A stretch of DNA of 45,955 nt from Dysosmobacter sp. (GCA_026169195.1 JAPFEH010000081.1:1-45955); one strand, 5' to 3'. Positions 26,485 to 34,574 are shown, counted from the stretch's first letter. A program made the numbers and translations. Notes: generated by a model from the letters alone, not told the origin.

Positions 26485-27123
26485 TCAGCGATTGGCAATG
26501 CGGTAACTGAGCGTCAGCAGGCTGTCCGCAAAATGAATATTTTCAAACTTCACATTGGGGTTGACACTGGAAAGCTCAATATTGGTAAAATTCCAAAAGC
26601 CATGGACGCCCAGTTCAACCAGATGGTCTGCCATGCTCTGCGCCACAGATTGCGGAACTGTCATCACAACGACATCCACCGTATGTTCCCGAATGTATGT
26701 ATCCAGCTCTTCCATGGAGTAAACAGGAACCCCGTTGACTGTGGAGCCGATCACCGCCGGAGATATATCAAAAGCGCCGTCCACAGTAAAGCCGGTATCA
26801 GAAAATGGAAAATTGTGCAGCAGGGCGCGGCCCAGATTTCCAACGCCGATCATAACCAGATGATGATGATTGTCCACTCCCAAAATATGACCGATCTCCG
26901 TTCGCAATTCCTCTACATTATATCCGTATCCCTGCTGGCCGAACTCGCCAAAGCAGCTGAAATCCTGCCGGATCTGCGAAGCAGTAATATTCATTTCCTG
27001 TCCCAGTGAATGAGACGAAATTCGCACAACGCCACGATTGCACAAATCCGTAAGCTGCCGGTAATAACGGGGCAGACGACGGATCACAGCATCGGAAATA
27101 TTTTCTTTCTTCAAGACACTCAC
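26485..27123 (-). CDS. rex: Redox-sensing transcriptional repressor Rex
   Basis: 212 residues. The N-terminal winged helix (ISDAVIRRLPRYYRQLTDLC, then SHSLGQEMNITASQIRQDFS) is followed by a Rossmann NAD(H)-binding domain with GVGNLGRALLHNF. Rex lifts repression of fermentation genes when the NADH/NAD+ ratio rises. The nominal start is GTG 27123 with AGAGG five bases away; TTG 27114, eight bases after GGAG, is an equal alternative. A promoter and a candidate Rex operator lie just upstream, indicating autoregulation. Confidence 0.95.
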   Translation of the reverse strand: MSVLKKENISDAVIRRLPRYYRQLTDLCNRGVVRISSHSLGQEMNITASQIRQDFSCFGEFGQQGYGYNVEELRTEIGHILGVDNHHHLVMIGVGNLGRALLHNFPFSDTGFTVDGAFDISPAVIGSTVNGVPVYSMEELDTYIREHTVDVVVMTVPQSVAQSMADHLVELGVHGFWNFTNIELSSVNPNVKFENIHFADSLLTLSYRIANR

Positions 27124-27137
27124 TCCTACCTCTTATA

Positions 27138-27155
27138 TTGTTATATCATTCACAT
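27138..27155. promoter_or_regulatory. Candidate Rex operator over the rex transcription start
   Basis: The 18-base sequence TTGTTATATCATTCACAT fits the Rex consensus TTGTKAANNNNTTMACAA with two mismatches, both at edge positions of a half-site. It lies just downstream of the rex -10, where a bound repressor would block initiation. Confidence 0.6.
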
Positions 27156-27158
27156 AAT

Positions 27159-27187
27159 AGTTTAGCGCAAACCGATTAACTTGTCAA
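27159..27187 (-). promoter_or_regulatory. Sigma-A promoter of rex
   Basis: Minus strand: TTGACA (27187-27182), 17-base spacer, TAAACT (27164-27159). The expected start site falls inside the candidate Rex operator. Confidence 0.75.
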
Positions 27188-27230
27188 TTTTTTTAACAAT
27201 CTTTTTTGTGTTTTTTTTTGAAAAAAAAGC

Positions 27231-27259
27231 TTTACACGCGCGAAAAAGTTTGCTATACT
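27231..27259 (+). promoter_or_regulatory. Promoter of the tRNA-Arg gene
   Basis: TTTACA (27231-27236), 17-base spacer, TATACT (27254-27259), 54 bases before the mature tRNA 5' end. Confidence 0.78.
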
Positions 27260-27312
27260 ATCATGGCACCCATCAGTGGGGCGTTCACTGAAAACATTTA
27301 TATTGCTTGTAC

Positions 27313-27389
27313 GCGCCCGTGGCGCAGTTGGATAGCGCGTCAGACTCCGACTCTGAAGGCCGCTGGTTCGAATCCAGTCGGGCGTACCA
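27313..27389 (+). tRNA. tRNA-Arg, anticodon CCG
   Basis: A 77-base cloverleaf with encoded CCA. The acceptor arms are GCGCCCG and CGGGCGT, giving six Watson-Crick pairs and a G1-U72 wobble. The D-arm is GCGC-AGTTGGATA-GCGC. The anticodon stem is TCAGA/TCTGA with loop CTCCGAC, so the anticodon is CCG, reading CGG. The T-arm contains GGTTCGAATCC. It is a single-gene transcript with its own promoter and terminator. Confidence 0.96.
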
Positions 27390-27423
27390 AAAAGAAGGAC
27401 ATCCTATGGATGTCCTTCTTTTT
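27389..27423 (+). terminator. Terminator of tRNA-Arg
   Basis: A 16-base perfect inverted repeat AAAAAGAAGGACATCC / GGATGTCCTTCTTTTT with a TAT loop, starting directly at the CCA end. From here to 27644 I see only a weak possible promoter (TACAAT at 27576). Confidence 0.95.
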
Positions 27424-27644
27424 GATTTCTTGCAGATTCATGGGGGTCCTTTGTCAAGAAAGCAAGTGCCGCCCCCTCTTTTTTCCACCTCAGATAAAAG
27501 AAAACTGCCAAAAAACAATCGGGCAGTTTCCAGCAGTTCGTACAAAATCATGCTTGTAAATTCGTAAAAAAAGGCTACAATATGGGTCTGATTCAAAACA
27601 AGCAGCCGAGACGGCCTCAGGTCTTCCCGGGGAGGGAGTATCTT

Positions 27645-28943
27645 ATGTCTTATCATTTTTTAATGGATCTGGCTCTGATCTTATTGAGCACCAAGCTGCT
27701 GGGGCTCATTACGCAACGGTTTCAGATGCCACAGGTGGTCGGTGCGCTTCTGGCCGGACTGGTTCTTGGACCGGCAGGCTTCAATCTGCTTACAGAAACA
27801 GAATTTCTGTCCCAGCTCAGCGAGCTGGGCGTGATCGTGCTGATGTTCTCCGCCGGCATGGGAACCGATATTCAAGAATTGAAAAACAGCGGAAAAGCAG
27901 GATTCCTCGTTGCTTTACTGGGCGTTTTGGTTCCGCTTTTGATGGGTACGGGACTGGCTTGGGTCTGCAATCAGCTGCAATTGATCAAAAGTACCAGCTT
28001 TTTGGAAGACCTCTTCATCGGCACCATCCTCACCGCCACCTCCGTCAGCATCACGGTAGAGACCTTAAAAGAAATGGGAAAGCTGGATACACAAGTCGGC
28101 AACACCATTTTGGCAGCAGCCTTGATCGATGACGTGCTGGGACTCATTGCACTGACTTTGGTCAGCAGTGTAGCTGGCGGCAGCGAAAGCATCTGGCTGG
28201 TATTGGGCAAAATTGCAGGATTCTTCTTGTTTGCCGCCACAGCAGGATATGCCGCCTACCGCCTGTTTTCCTGGATGCTGGAACGCCAGCATGGCTGGGC
28301 CAGTCATCGAAACACTGTGCTCGCCTTTGTGCTGTGTCTGGTAATGGCCTATTGTGCGGAAGAATTTTTCGGCGTGGCGGATATCACCGGCGCTTATGCC
28401 GCCGGTCTGGTCATTGCCTGTACACCCAAGGCAGCCTATATCCAGTCTAAATACAATCCTCTGGGATATCTGCTGCTCACACCGATTTTTTTCGCCAGCA
28501 TCGGGATCAATGTTCAGTTGACCTCCATGAGCCGCGGACTGGTGCTGTTTTCCCTGCTGCTTCTGGCCGCATCCGTAGTTTCCAAGCTGCTCGGCTGCGG
28601 TCTGGGCGCTAAGCTTTGCGGATTTACGGTGCCGGAAAGCATACAGGTCGGCGTTGGCATGGTGTGCCGCGGCGAGGTGGCTTTGATCGTTGCCAACCGC
28701 GGATTATCTATGGGGATTTTAAGCGAAGACTTGATGACTCCCGTCATCATCACTGTGGTCGGCGGCACCATTCTGACCCCGATCCTGCTGAAGCTGGCTT
28801 TCCACGGTCAGAAAGATACCAGACTGGCCGTCAGCGGAAATCTCAGTGATCGCTATGAAAAAACGGAACAGTTGGATATTGTTGCTCAGCAGCTGCTGGA
28901 TGCAGATCAAAGTATGATGCAGGGCAAGTCCGAAAAGGACTGA
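27645..28943 (+). CDS. Cation/proton antiporter (CPA2, Kef/NapA type)
   Basis: 432 residues, about 12 membrane helices. The family opening MPQVVGALLAGLVLGPAGFN is at about 26-45, LGVIVLMFSAGMGTDIQEL follows near 60, and the core motif AALIDDVLGLIALTL carries the paired Asp typical of electrogenic CPA2 transporters. A second half-channel motif GVGMVCRGEVALIVANRGL follows. No TrkA-N/RCK domain is attached; the C-terminus is a short charged tail. Na+ or K+ is the likely cation exchanged for protons. GGGGAGGGAG precedes ATG 27645. Confidence 0.9.
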   Translation: MSYHFLMDLALILLSTKLLGLITQRFQMPQVVGALLAGLVLGPAGFNLLTETEFLSQLSELGVIVLMFSAGMGTDIQELKNSGKAGFLVALLGVLVPLLMGTGLAWVCNQLQLIKSTSFLEDLFIGTILTATSVSITVETLKEMGKLDTQVGNTILAAALIDDVLGLIALTLVSSVAGGSESIWLVLGKIAGFFLFAATAGYAAYRLFSWMLERQHGWASHRNTVLAFVLCLVMAYCAEEFFGVADITGAYAAGLVIACTPKAAYIQSKYNPLGYLLLTPIFFASIGINVQLTSMSRGLVLFSLLLLAASVVSKLLGCGLGAKLCGFTVPESIQVGVGMVCRGEVALIVANRGLSMGILSEDLMTPVIITVVGGTILTPILLKLAFHGQKDTRLAVSGNLSDRYEKTEQLDIVAQQLLDADQSMMQGKSEKD

Positions 28944-28981
28944 TTCCCCCCTTCAACCGTTCCGGATACAACACAACTGCA

Positions 28982-29016
28982 AAATGCCGCCGAAGGAATC
29001 TCCTTCGGCGGCATTT
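28982..29016. terminator. Bidirectional terminator between antiporter and FAD dehydrogenase genes
   Basis: A 16-base perfect inverted repeat with core GCCGCCGAAGGA / TCCTTCGGCGGC, edged by AAAT and ATTT, loop ATC. It lies between two convergent genes. Confidence 0.9.
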
Positions 29017-29027
29017 CAAATCGTTAA

Positions 29028-30425
29028 TCAACCCTCTTCGGCAATTTTGCGGCCCATGAGAACACCCATGATGGATGCCATCATCAAACCGCGGGTCCAG
29101 CCGGAACTGTCTCCCAAACAGTGCAGCCCTTTCAAGCTGGTATTGAAATCCGTGTCCATCTTCACACGGTTGGAGTAGAATTTCAGCTCCGGAGAATAAA
29201 GCAGCGTTTCATAAGCAGCAAATCCGGGAACCACATGATCCATGGCCTGAATAAACCCAATGATATTGGTCATGGCCCGATAGGGCATGGCGGCAGTAAT
29301 ATCGCCGGCAACAGCGTCCGGCAGCGTAGGCCGGATGTTGGATTGTGCAAGCTCCTTCTGCCATGTCCGCTTACCGTCCAGAATATCTCCGAACCGCTGC
29401 ACCAGAATCTGGCCGTTTGCCAGCATATTGGTCAGCTCGCCCACCTTCTGTGCATAGGCAATGGGCTGGTTGAAGGGAACGGAGAAATTATGGGAACAGA
29501 GGATGGAGAGGTTTGTATTATCGCTCTTCATCTCCTTATAGGAATGCCCGTTCACTACGGCCAGATTGTTGTCATAGTTCTCCTGACTGACAAAGCCGCC
29601 GGGATTCTGGCAGAAGGTGCGGACCTTGTTCTTAAAGGGACGGGGATAGCCTACCAGCTTGGACTCATACAGCACCCGGTTCACCATCTCCATGACCTCA
29701 TTGCGGACCTCGACCCGAACGCCGATATCCACGGTGCCGGGAGCATGGGCGATATTATGTTCGGCGCAGAGCTTTTCCAGCCAGTCGGCCCCGCGGCGTC
29801 CGGTGGCTACCACGGTATGCTTGGCATAGATCTCCAGATCCGTCTTCCCGTTGGTGATGGAAACGCCCTTGCAGACCTCTTCTTCCAGAATCAGGTTCCG
29901 GCACTCGTATCCGAAATACATCTCCACGCCATTTTCCTGCAAATACCGCTCGATCGCCAGATAGATGTCCTGCGCCTTTTCCGTGCCCATATGGCGGATC
30001 GGACAGTCTACCAGCTTCAGTCCCGCATGGATCGCCCGTTTACGGATCTCCTTCCGCTCTTCCTCGTGTTCCAAGCCTTCAATATGGGTATCCGCACCGA
30101 ACTCCAGATAGATCCGGTCCGCATAGTTGATCGTCTCCTGCGCCAGATCCTCCCCGATCAGAGTCGGCAGGTCTCCGCCCACTTCATAGCTCAAAGAAAG
30201 CTTTCCGTCAGAAAACGCACCGGCACCGGAAAAGCCCGTGGTAATATGGCAGTACGGCTTACAATTGACGCACTTGTGCGTTTTATCCTTGGGGCAATGG
30301 CGGTTTTCAATGGCCTGCCCCTTCTCCACCATGACGATTTTCTGGTGGCTCCCTTTTTTGATCATTTCCAACGCGGTGAAAATACCGGCCGGGCCGGCGC
30401 CGACGATCACAACATCTGTGTTCAT
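29028..30425 (-). CDS. Uncharacterised FAD-dependent dehydrogenase (COG2509 type)
   Basis: 465 residues. The N-terminal FAD Rossmann motif is VVIVGAGPAGIFTALEMIKK. A Cys cluster follows (HCPKDKTHKCVNCKPYCH), then GFSGAGAFSDGKLSLS, both typical of this family. A second dinucleotide-type motif (HTVVATGRRGADWLEKL) and a late GDSSGWTRGLMMAS near the C-terminus complete the fold. The substrate is not known; members are often listed simply as NAD(P)/FAD-dependent oxidoreductases. The four-Cys cluster could hold a metal or take part in disulfide chemistry. It lies upstream of a shared terminator and 26 bases downstream of the U32 gene. Confidence 0.9.
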   Translation of the reverse strand: MNTDVVIVGAGPAGIFTALEMIKKGSHQKIVMVEKGQAIENRHCPKDKTHKCVNCKPYCHITTGFSGAGAFSDGKLSLSYEVGGDLPTLIGEDLAQETINYADRIYLEFGADTHIEGLEHEEERKEIRKRAIHAGLKLVDCPIRHMGTEKAQDIYLAIERYLQENGVEMYFGYECRNLILEEEVCKGVSITNGKTDLEIYAKHTVVATGRRGADWLEKLCAEHNIAHAPGTVDIGVRVEVRNEVMEMVNRVLYESKLVGYPRPFKNKVRTFCQNPGGFVSQENYDNNLAVVNGHSYKEMKSDNTNLSILCSHNFSVPFNQPIAYAQKVGELTNMLANGQILVQRFGDILDGKRTWQKELAQSNIRPTLPDAVAGDITAAMPYRAMTNIIGFIQAMDHVVPGFAAYETLLYSPELKFYSNRVKMDTDFNTSLKGLHCLGDSSGWTRGLMMASIMGVLMGRKIAEEG

Positions 30426-30451
30426 ACCATGTTCTCCTTCTCAATTTCCGT

Positions 30452-31672
30452 TTACCGGGCGGATAATTCCACCGCATGCCGCACCAGCGTAAAGGGCGGC
30501 ACCGGCCGGGGCAATTTCATATGGAACGTCATCTGAGGGGTGCGCGGCTCTGTCAGCAAAGCGCCCTCGCCGTCTGTCATCTCCGGCACGGTCATGGCAA
30601 AAGGCCGAAGATCCGGCCCGACCAGTTCCACAGAATCTCCGGTGCGGAACTTATTCCGCAGTGATAGTGTCGCATGTCCCTCTGCATCACACGCGGTCAC
30701 AAGCGCAACCACCTGCCACTTCCGGATATAGCGGGAATTGTCATAATACTGGCCGGGCGGCCCGTAATAGAACCCTGTGGCATAAGGCCGGTGGCTCACA
30801 TGATCCACCTCGTTCCGCCAGACCGGATCCAGCGGCTCTCCAGCCGCCGCACTGTCCAGGCAGTGGCGGTAGGCACCGGTAACAATGGCGGCGTAATAAG
30901 CCGATTTTGCCCGTCCTTCGATCTTCAGGCTGGAAACACCGGCATCCATCAAATCATCCAGATGATCGATCATGCACATGTCTCTGGAATTCAAAATGTA
31001 GGACCCCTGCTGATCCTCCTCAATGGGAAAATATTCGCCGGGTCGTTTTTCTTCCATCAGAGCGTATTGATACCGGCAGGGCTGGGCGCAGGCGCCGCGG
31101 CTGGCGTCCCGCCCTGTCATATAATTACTCAGCAGACACCGTCCGGAATAGCTGACACACATGGCGCCGTGAACAAAGGTCTCCAGTTCCAATTCCGGCG
31201 GGATCTTTTCCCGGATGGTACGGATCTCCTCCAAGCTCAGTTCCCGCGCAAGCACGACCCGGGTGGCCCCCAGATCATACCAGACACGGGCCGTCTCATA
31301 ATTGCAGACGCTGGCCTGCGTAGATACGTGGCGGTGGCAGCGGGGCGCATACTTCCCCGCCAAGGTGAAGGTGCCTAAGTCCGCCGCAATCACTGCATCC
31401 ACGCCAGCATCGTTCAACAGCTCCAAGTGCTCCGGAAGACGGGAAACCTCGTCATTCCGTGGCATGGTATTGATGGTACAATATGTGCGAACGCCGTGAC
31501 TGTGGGCAAACTGTACCGCCTGCCGCAATTCTTCCGGGGTAAAATTCCCGGCAAAAGCCCGCATTCCGAAGTCCGTTCCAGCCAGATATACTGCGTCAGC
31601 ACCGTATAAAACAGCCATACGCAGACGTTCCATGTCTCCCGCGGGCGCTAAAATCTCAGGTTTTTTTCTCAT
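30452..31672 (-). CDS. Peptidase U32 family protein (probable RNA-hydroxylation factor, TrhP-like)
   Basis: 406 residues. It opens with PEILAPAGDMERLRMAVLYG, the usual U32 N-terminus. The U32 signature is present as ETFVHGAMCVSYSGRCLLS, followed by CAQPCRYQYAL, whose cysteines are thought to hold an Fe-S cluster. U32 members TrhP and RlhA hydroxylate tRNA uridine-34 and 23S rRNA cytidine, so a proteolytic role is doubtful. Its place three bases after mltG recalls the Bacillus mltG(yrrL)-yrrM-yrrN-yrrO group, supporting a TrhP-like call. Start ATG 31672. Confidence 0.88.
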   Translation of the reverse strand: MRKKPEILAPAGDMERLRMAVLYGADAVYLAGTDFGMRAFAGNFTPEELRQAVQFAHSHGVRTYCTINTMPRNDEVSRLPEHLELLNDAGVDAVIAADLGTFTLAGKYAPRCHRHVSTQASVCNYETARVWYDLGATRVVLARELSLEEIRTIREKIPPELELETFVHGAMCVSYSGRCLLSNYMTGRDASRGACAQPCRYQYALMEEKRPGEYFPIEEDQQGSYILNSRDMCMIDHLDDLMDAGVSSLKIEGRAKSAYYAAIVTGAYRHCLDSAAAGEPLDPVWRNEVDHVSHRPYATGFYYGPPGQYYDNSRYIRKWQVVALVTACDAEGHATLSLRNKFRTGDSVELVGPDLRPFAMTVPEMTDGEGALLTEPRTPQMTFHMKLPRPVPPFTLVRHAVELSAR

Positions 31673-31675
31673 AAA

Positions 31676-32830
31676 TCAATTTCCAATATAATTGCTGCTG
31701 TTGACAAAATTCAAATGATCCTTGTAGTTGGTGAAGAACTGATGCTTGTGGTCCTTCCCCAGCGCGTAGTAATAGTATCCGGTGCTCTCCGGCTCCAGCG
31801 CAGCCTGAATGGACGCAAGTCCCGGATTTGCAATCGGGGTGGGGGGCAGTCCCGCATTCTTATAAAGGTTGTATGGGGATGCCGTCTCCTTGTCGCTGTT
31901 GGTGATGGCCCCCTGATGGTTGGGCAGGGCATAAAGCAGCGCCGCGTCGATCTGCAGCATTCCGTAAGTGCCGCCCTTATCACCGGGACCTTCCAGACGG
32001 TTATAAATGACCGAGGCAATCTTGCCATGATCCGTTCCATCGGTCTCCTTTTCAATCAAAGACGCAATGGTGACAATATCCTCCAAATCATAACCCCGGC
32101 TCTTCGCCTGCGCCAACAGGTCATCGTCCAGTTTGCTGTTAAAAGTGGCGATCATTTTGTTGAGCGCGTCTGCCGCCTTGCCATCTACATAAAACTCATA
32201 GGTATCCGGGAACAGATATCCCTCCAGACGGCTGATGTCCTCCGACTCATTGTCAATGAAATCGTACTTGAAATTGTAGGTCTGCGCAGCTTTCAGCAGG
32301 TCCTCCTTACTGCTGACATTGTTTTTCGCCAGCAGCTCGATGGTCTCTGAAACCGTGTAGCCCTCTGGGATCGTGACCCAAACCGTTTCCACCGTCATAT
32401 TGCCGGAAGCGCTGCGCATTCCGACAATGAGCGCCCGGTAATCCATCTCCGTATTTAAGGTATACGTTCCCATCCCGATTTTTTCTTCCGCATTGGCAAA
32501 GTTTGCAAACAGACGGAAAAACCAGCGGTACTTGATCAATCCCGCATCTTCCAGCTTCTTTGCCACCGTGCGCACGGTATCCTCCGATGTGATCTGTACC
32601 GTAGCCTCCTTGTATTCCTTATTAAAGGCACACAAATCGCAGGCCAGCAGCCAACCCACGCTGGCAAGAATGGCAGAAGCTGCCAGCACAAACAGAAGAT
32701 ACAGCAGCGGATTGATCCGCTTCCTTCTTTTTCTTTGATAACTTTTTCGGGATACCTGCCGGGTCTGCTCGCTTTTGCGGACCTGCTGGGCATCCCAGCT
32801 GGCAGTATCGCCGCGTTTATAATCAGCCAT
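31676..32830 (-). CDS. mltG: Endolytic murein transglycosylase MltG
   Basis: 384 residues from MADYKRGDTASWDAQQVRKS. A basic cytoplasmic head (SYQRKRRKRINPLL) leads to one membrane helix, then the LysM-like YceG subdomain (IPEGYTVSETIELLAKNNV). The catalytic glutamate is in DIVTIASLIEKET, followed by ASVIYNRL. It cuts nascent glycan strands outside the membrane. The start at 32830 follows GGAGGG; in-frame ATGs further upstream have no ribosome site. Confidence 0.94.
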   Translation of the reverse strand: MADYKRGDTASWDAQQVRKSEQTRQVSRKSYQRKRRKRINPLLYLLFVLAASAILASVGWLLACDLCAFNKEYKEATVQITSEDTVRTVAKKLEDAGLIKYRWFFRLFANFANAEEKIGMGTYTLNTEMDYRALIVGMRSASGNMTVETVWVTIPEGYTVSETIELLAKNNVSSKEDLLKAAQTYNFKYDFIDNESEDISRLEGYLFPDTYEFYVDGKAADALNKMIATFNSKLDDDLLAQAKSRGYDLEDIVTIASLIEKETDGTDHGKIASVIYNRLEGPGDKGGTYGMLQIDAALLYALPNHQGAITNSDKETASPYNLYKNAGLPPTPIANPGLASIQAALEPESTGYYYYALGKDHKHQFFTNYKDHLNFVNSSNYIGN

Positions 32831-32970
32831 GGAACCCTCCATTTCCCTTCGCCGGATTCCGGCGAAGTCACTCGAATTTTTCTTTCTCATTTTCCGGGAA
32901 AATTTCAAATGGTCAGGCTCCATCCAAGCTCCCGGCGCATAGAATGTGTTGAAAAAGTGAGGTGACAATC

Positions 32971-33129
32971 ATGTGGTTTAACAACAACGGAAATAATGAC
33001 TGCTCCTGCCTGTGGCTCATTCTGATCGTCATTCTGCTGTGCTGCTGCTGCGGCTCCGGCGGCGGCAGCCACTGCTGCTGCAGCCATGAATGCGACCATA
33101 ACTGCGGACACGGAGACAGCTGCTGCTGA
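32971..33129 (+). CDS. Cys-rich one-helix microprotein (paralogue B)
   Basis: 52 residues: head MWFNNNGNNDCSC, short hydrophobic run LWLILIVILL, CCCCG, then a Gly/Ser stretch and a Cys/His tail (SHECDHNCGHGDSCC). The ribosome site is GTGAGGTGA. It shares head-helix-CCC-tail order with paralogue A (25136-25276). The His and Cys tail suggests metal binding or disulfide cross-linking. It is divergent from mltG and ends at a terminator. Function unknown. Confidence 0.8.
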   Translation: MWFNNNGNNDCSCLWLILIVILLCCCCGSGGGSHCCCSHECDHNCGHGDSCC

Positions 33130-33142
33130 CAGCCATGGGAAA

Positions 33143-33166
33143 GCGGGGCGCGCAGCGTCCCGTTTT
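33143..33166 (+). terminator. Terminator of microprotein B
   Basis: A 9-bp stem GCGGGGCGC / GCGTCCCGT with two G-U pairs, a 3-base loop, then TTTTCTCTT. Confidence 0.7.
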
Positions 33167-33192
33167 CTCTTCCGCCGCAAGGGACAAGCCTC

Positions 33193-33858
33193 TTATTTCA
33201 GTGTCTCCACCAGACGAAGGACCTCCTGATGGATCTCTTCCGGCGGCCGGACAGCGCCGTCTCTGGCGCAATGGATCACAGACCAGCCGCACGCTCCGGC
33301 AATCTCACGGGCACTTTCCCGACACCGCTGCAGATACGCCCCATCCTGCTCGTGGATATCCGCTGTTGTATGGCGGTCCCGTTCCCGACGGCGCATCATC
33401 TGCTCCGTGATCTCTGTCGGCAGATCCAGATAGAGCACCAGATCCGGTTCCGGCAGCCCCAGCTTCGCGTATTCCAGATCAAACAGCCAGTCCAAAAACG
33501 CCTTTCGTTCCCCTTCGGGGAGTTTGGAGGCCTGATGAACGGCATTGGACGTGGTATACCGGTCCGCTACGATCAGTCCCCCGTTTTCGTAAAACGTGCC
33601 CCAATCCTCCTTGTAGGAAGCAAACCGGTCCACAGCGTACAGTGTGGAAGCGGCGTAAGCATTCACGTCACCGGGCTGGTTGCCCAAGGCTCCGTGGAGA
33701 TAGAGATTGGCGGGTTCGGCAAAGGGATTGCCGTACCGTGGAAAATCAATTTCCCGAAAAGGGACTCCCTCTTCTTCCAGACGGCGGCACAGCAGGCGGG
33801 TCTGGGTAGCTTTTCCGGAACCATCCGTCCCTTCAAATACGATCAGTTTTCCGCTCAT
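33193..33858 (-). CDS. tmk: Thymidylate kinase (dTMP kinase)
   Basis: 221 residues from MSGKLIVFEGTDGSGKATQT. It phosphorylates dTMP to dTDP. The P-loop is EGTDGSGKATQ, with Ala where Thr or Ser is common after the Lys. The DR motif is DRYTTSNAVHQASKL, and the lid region (RRRERDRHTTADIHEQD) is Arg-rich. The ATG overlaps the stop of the upstream TagA-type gene (ATGA), so the long upstream frame extension is false. Pairing tmk with a wall glycosyltransferase is unusual. Confidence 0.92.
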   Translation of the reverse strand: MSGKLIVFEGTDGSGKATQTRLLCRRLEEEGVPFREIDFPRYGNPFAEPANLYLHGALGNQPGDVNAYAASTLYAVDRFASYKEDWGTFYENGGLIVADRYTTSNAVHQASKLPEGERKAFLDWLFDLEYAKLGLPEPDLVLYLDLPTEITEQMMRRRERDRHTTADIHEQDGAYLQRCRESAREIAGACGWSVIHCARDGAVRPPEEIHQEVLRLVETLK

Positions 33859-34574
33859 TTCTTTCGTTTCTCCTGTTTGACATGCACCAAAAACAACGGC
33901 AGCTTCATCATACGGCCAATGCGCCTTGGTTCCTTGCACAGCCGGTAAAGCCACTCCAGCCCGTGCTCTCTCCAGAATCGGGGCGCCCGCTCCACAGCTC
34001 CGGCAAACACGTCCAGACTGCCTCCCAGTCCGCAAAGCAGGTGTGCGCCTGTGGCGGGCCCGTTTTCCCGAATCCACAGCTCCTGTCTGGGCGCTCCCAG
34101 ACACACAAACACACAATCCGCGCCGCTGGCGGCAATGGCCTGCGTCACGGGACCGTCTTCCTGAAAATAACCGTCATGGGTTCCGGCGATCCGCAGTCCG
34201 GGATACTGTTCGGCAAGGCGGACAGCAGCCTGCTGGGCGATCCCCGGCTTGGCTCCCAGCAAAAAGAGGGACAACCCCTCCTCTGCCATTTTTCCCATCA
34301 GATGTGCGGCAAATTCGATGCCGGGGGTCTTTTCTTTCAGAGGCGTCCCCAGCATGGCGGCGCCCTTGATGACGCCCACACCGTCAGGAAGCACCAGATC
34401 CGCGCCATTGACCGCCTCTCTGGCAGCCGGATTTTCCCGACAGACCTCCACGATCTCGGGATTCGGCGTCACCACGGAATGGACGCCCGGTTCCCGAACC
34501 AGTTCCATTGCCCGGTTCACCGCTTCTTGCATGGTCAGGTTGTCGAATCCGACTCCCAGCACATTGATCCGCAT
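33855..34574 (-). CDS. WecG/TagA/CpsF family glycosyltransferase (GT26)
   Basis: 239 residues from MRINVLGVGFDNLTMQEAVN. The family core is here: VTPNPEIVEVCRENPAAREA, then ADLVLPDGVGVIKGA, which contains the catalytic Asp. CVFVCLGAPRQELWI and GGSLDVFAGAVERAP follow. TagA adds N-acetylmannosamine to lipid-linked GlcNAc for wall teichoic acid; others build capsule or ECA. The C-terminus is basic (MKLPLFLVHVKQEKRKK), as in membrane-docking TagA forms. GAGGTGA precedes ATG 34574. No other teichoic genes are nearby. Confidence 0.9.
   Translation of the reverse strand: MRINVLGVGFDNLTMQEAVNRAMELVREPGVHSVVTPNPEIVEVCRENPAAREAVNGADLVLPDGVGVIKGAAMLGTPLKEKTPGIEFAAHLMGKMAEEGLSLFLLGAKPGIAQQAAVRLAEQYPGLRIAGTHDGYFQEDGPVTQAIAASGADCVFVCLGAPRQELWIRENGPATGAHLLCGLGGSLDVFAGAVERAPRFWREHGLEWLYRLCKEPRRIGRMMKLPLFLVHVKQEKRKK

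Noticed and set aside
27181-27199. TTGTCAA-5-TTAACAA as a second Rex operator
   Set aside because: The spacer is five bases instead of four, and the sequence is explained by the rex -35 box next to a T-run. Kept only as a remote possibility.
27206-27567. Frames of 117 and 86 residues across the tRNA-Arg gene
   Set aside because: They read through a tRNA and its terminator, so they are not coding.
29121-30536. 471-residue plus-strand frame opposite the FAD dehydrogenase
   Set aside because: Antisense shadow; the minus-strand protein has clear FAD motifs.
33859-34116. N-terminal extension of thymidylate kinase
   Set aside because: It overlaps the TagA-type gene in another frame; the kinase fold starts at 33858 and ATGA coupling explains the start.
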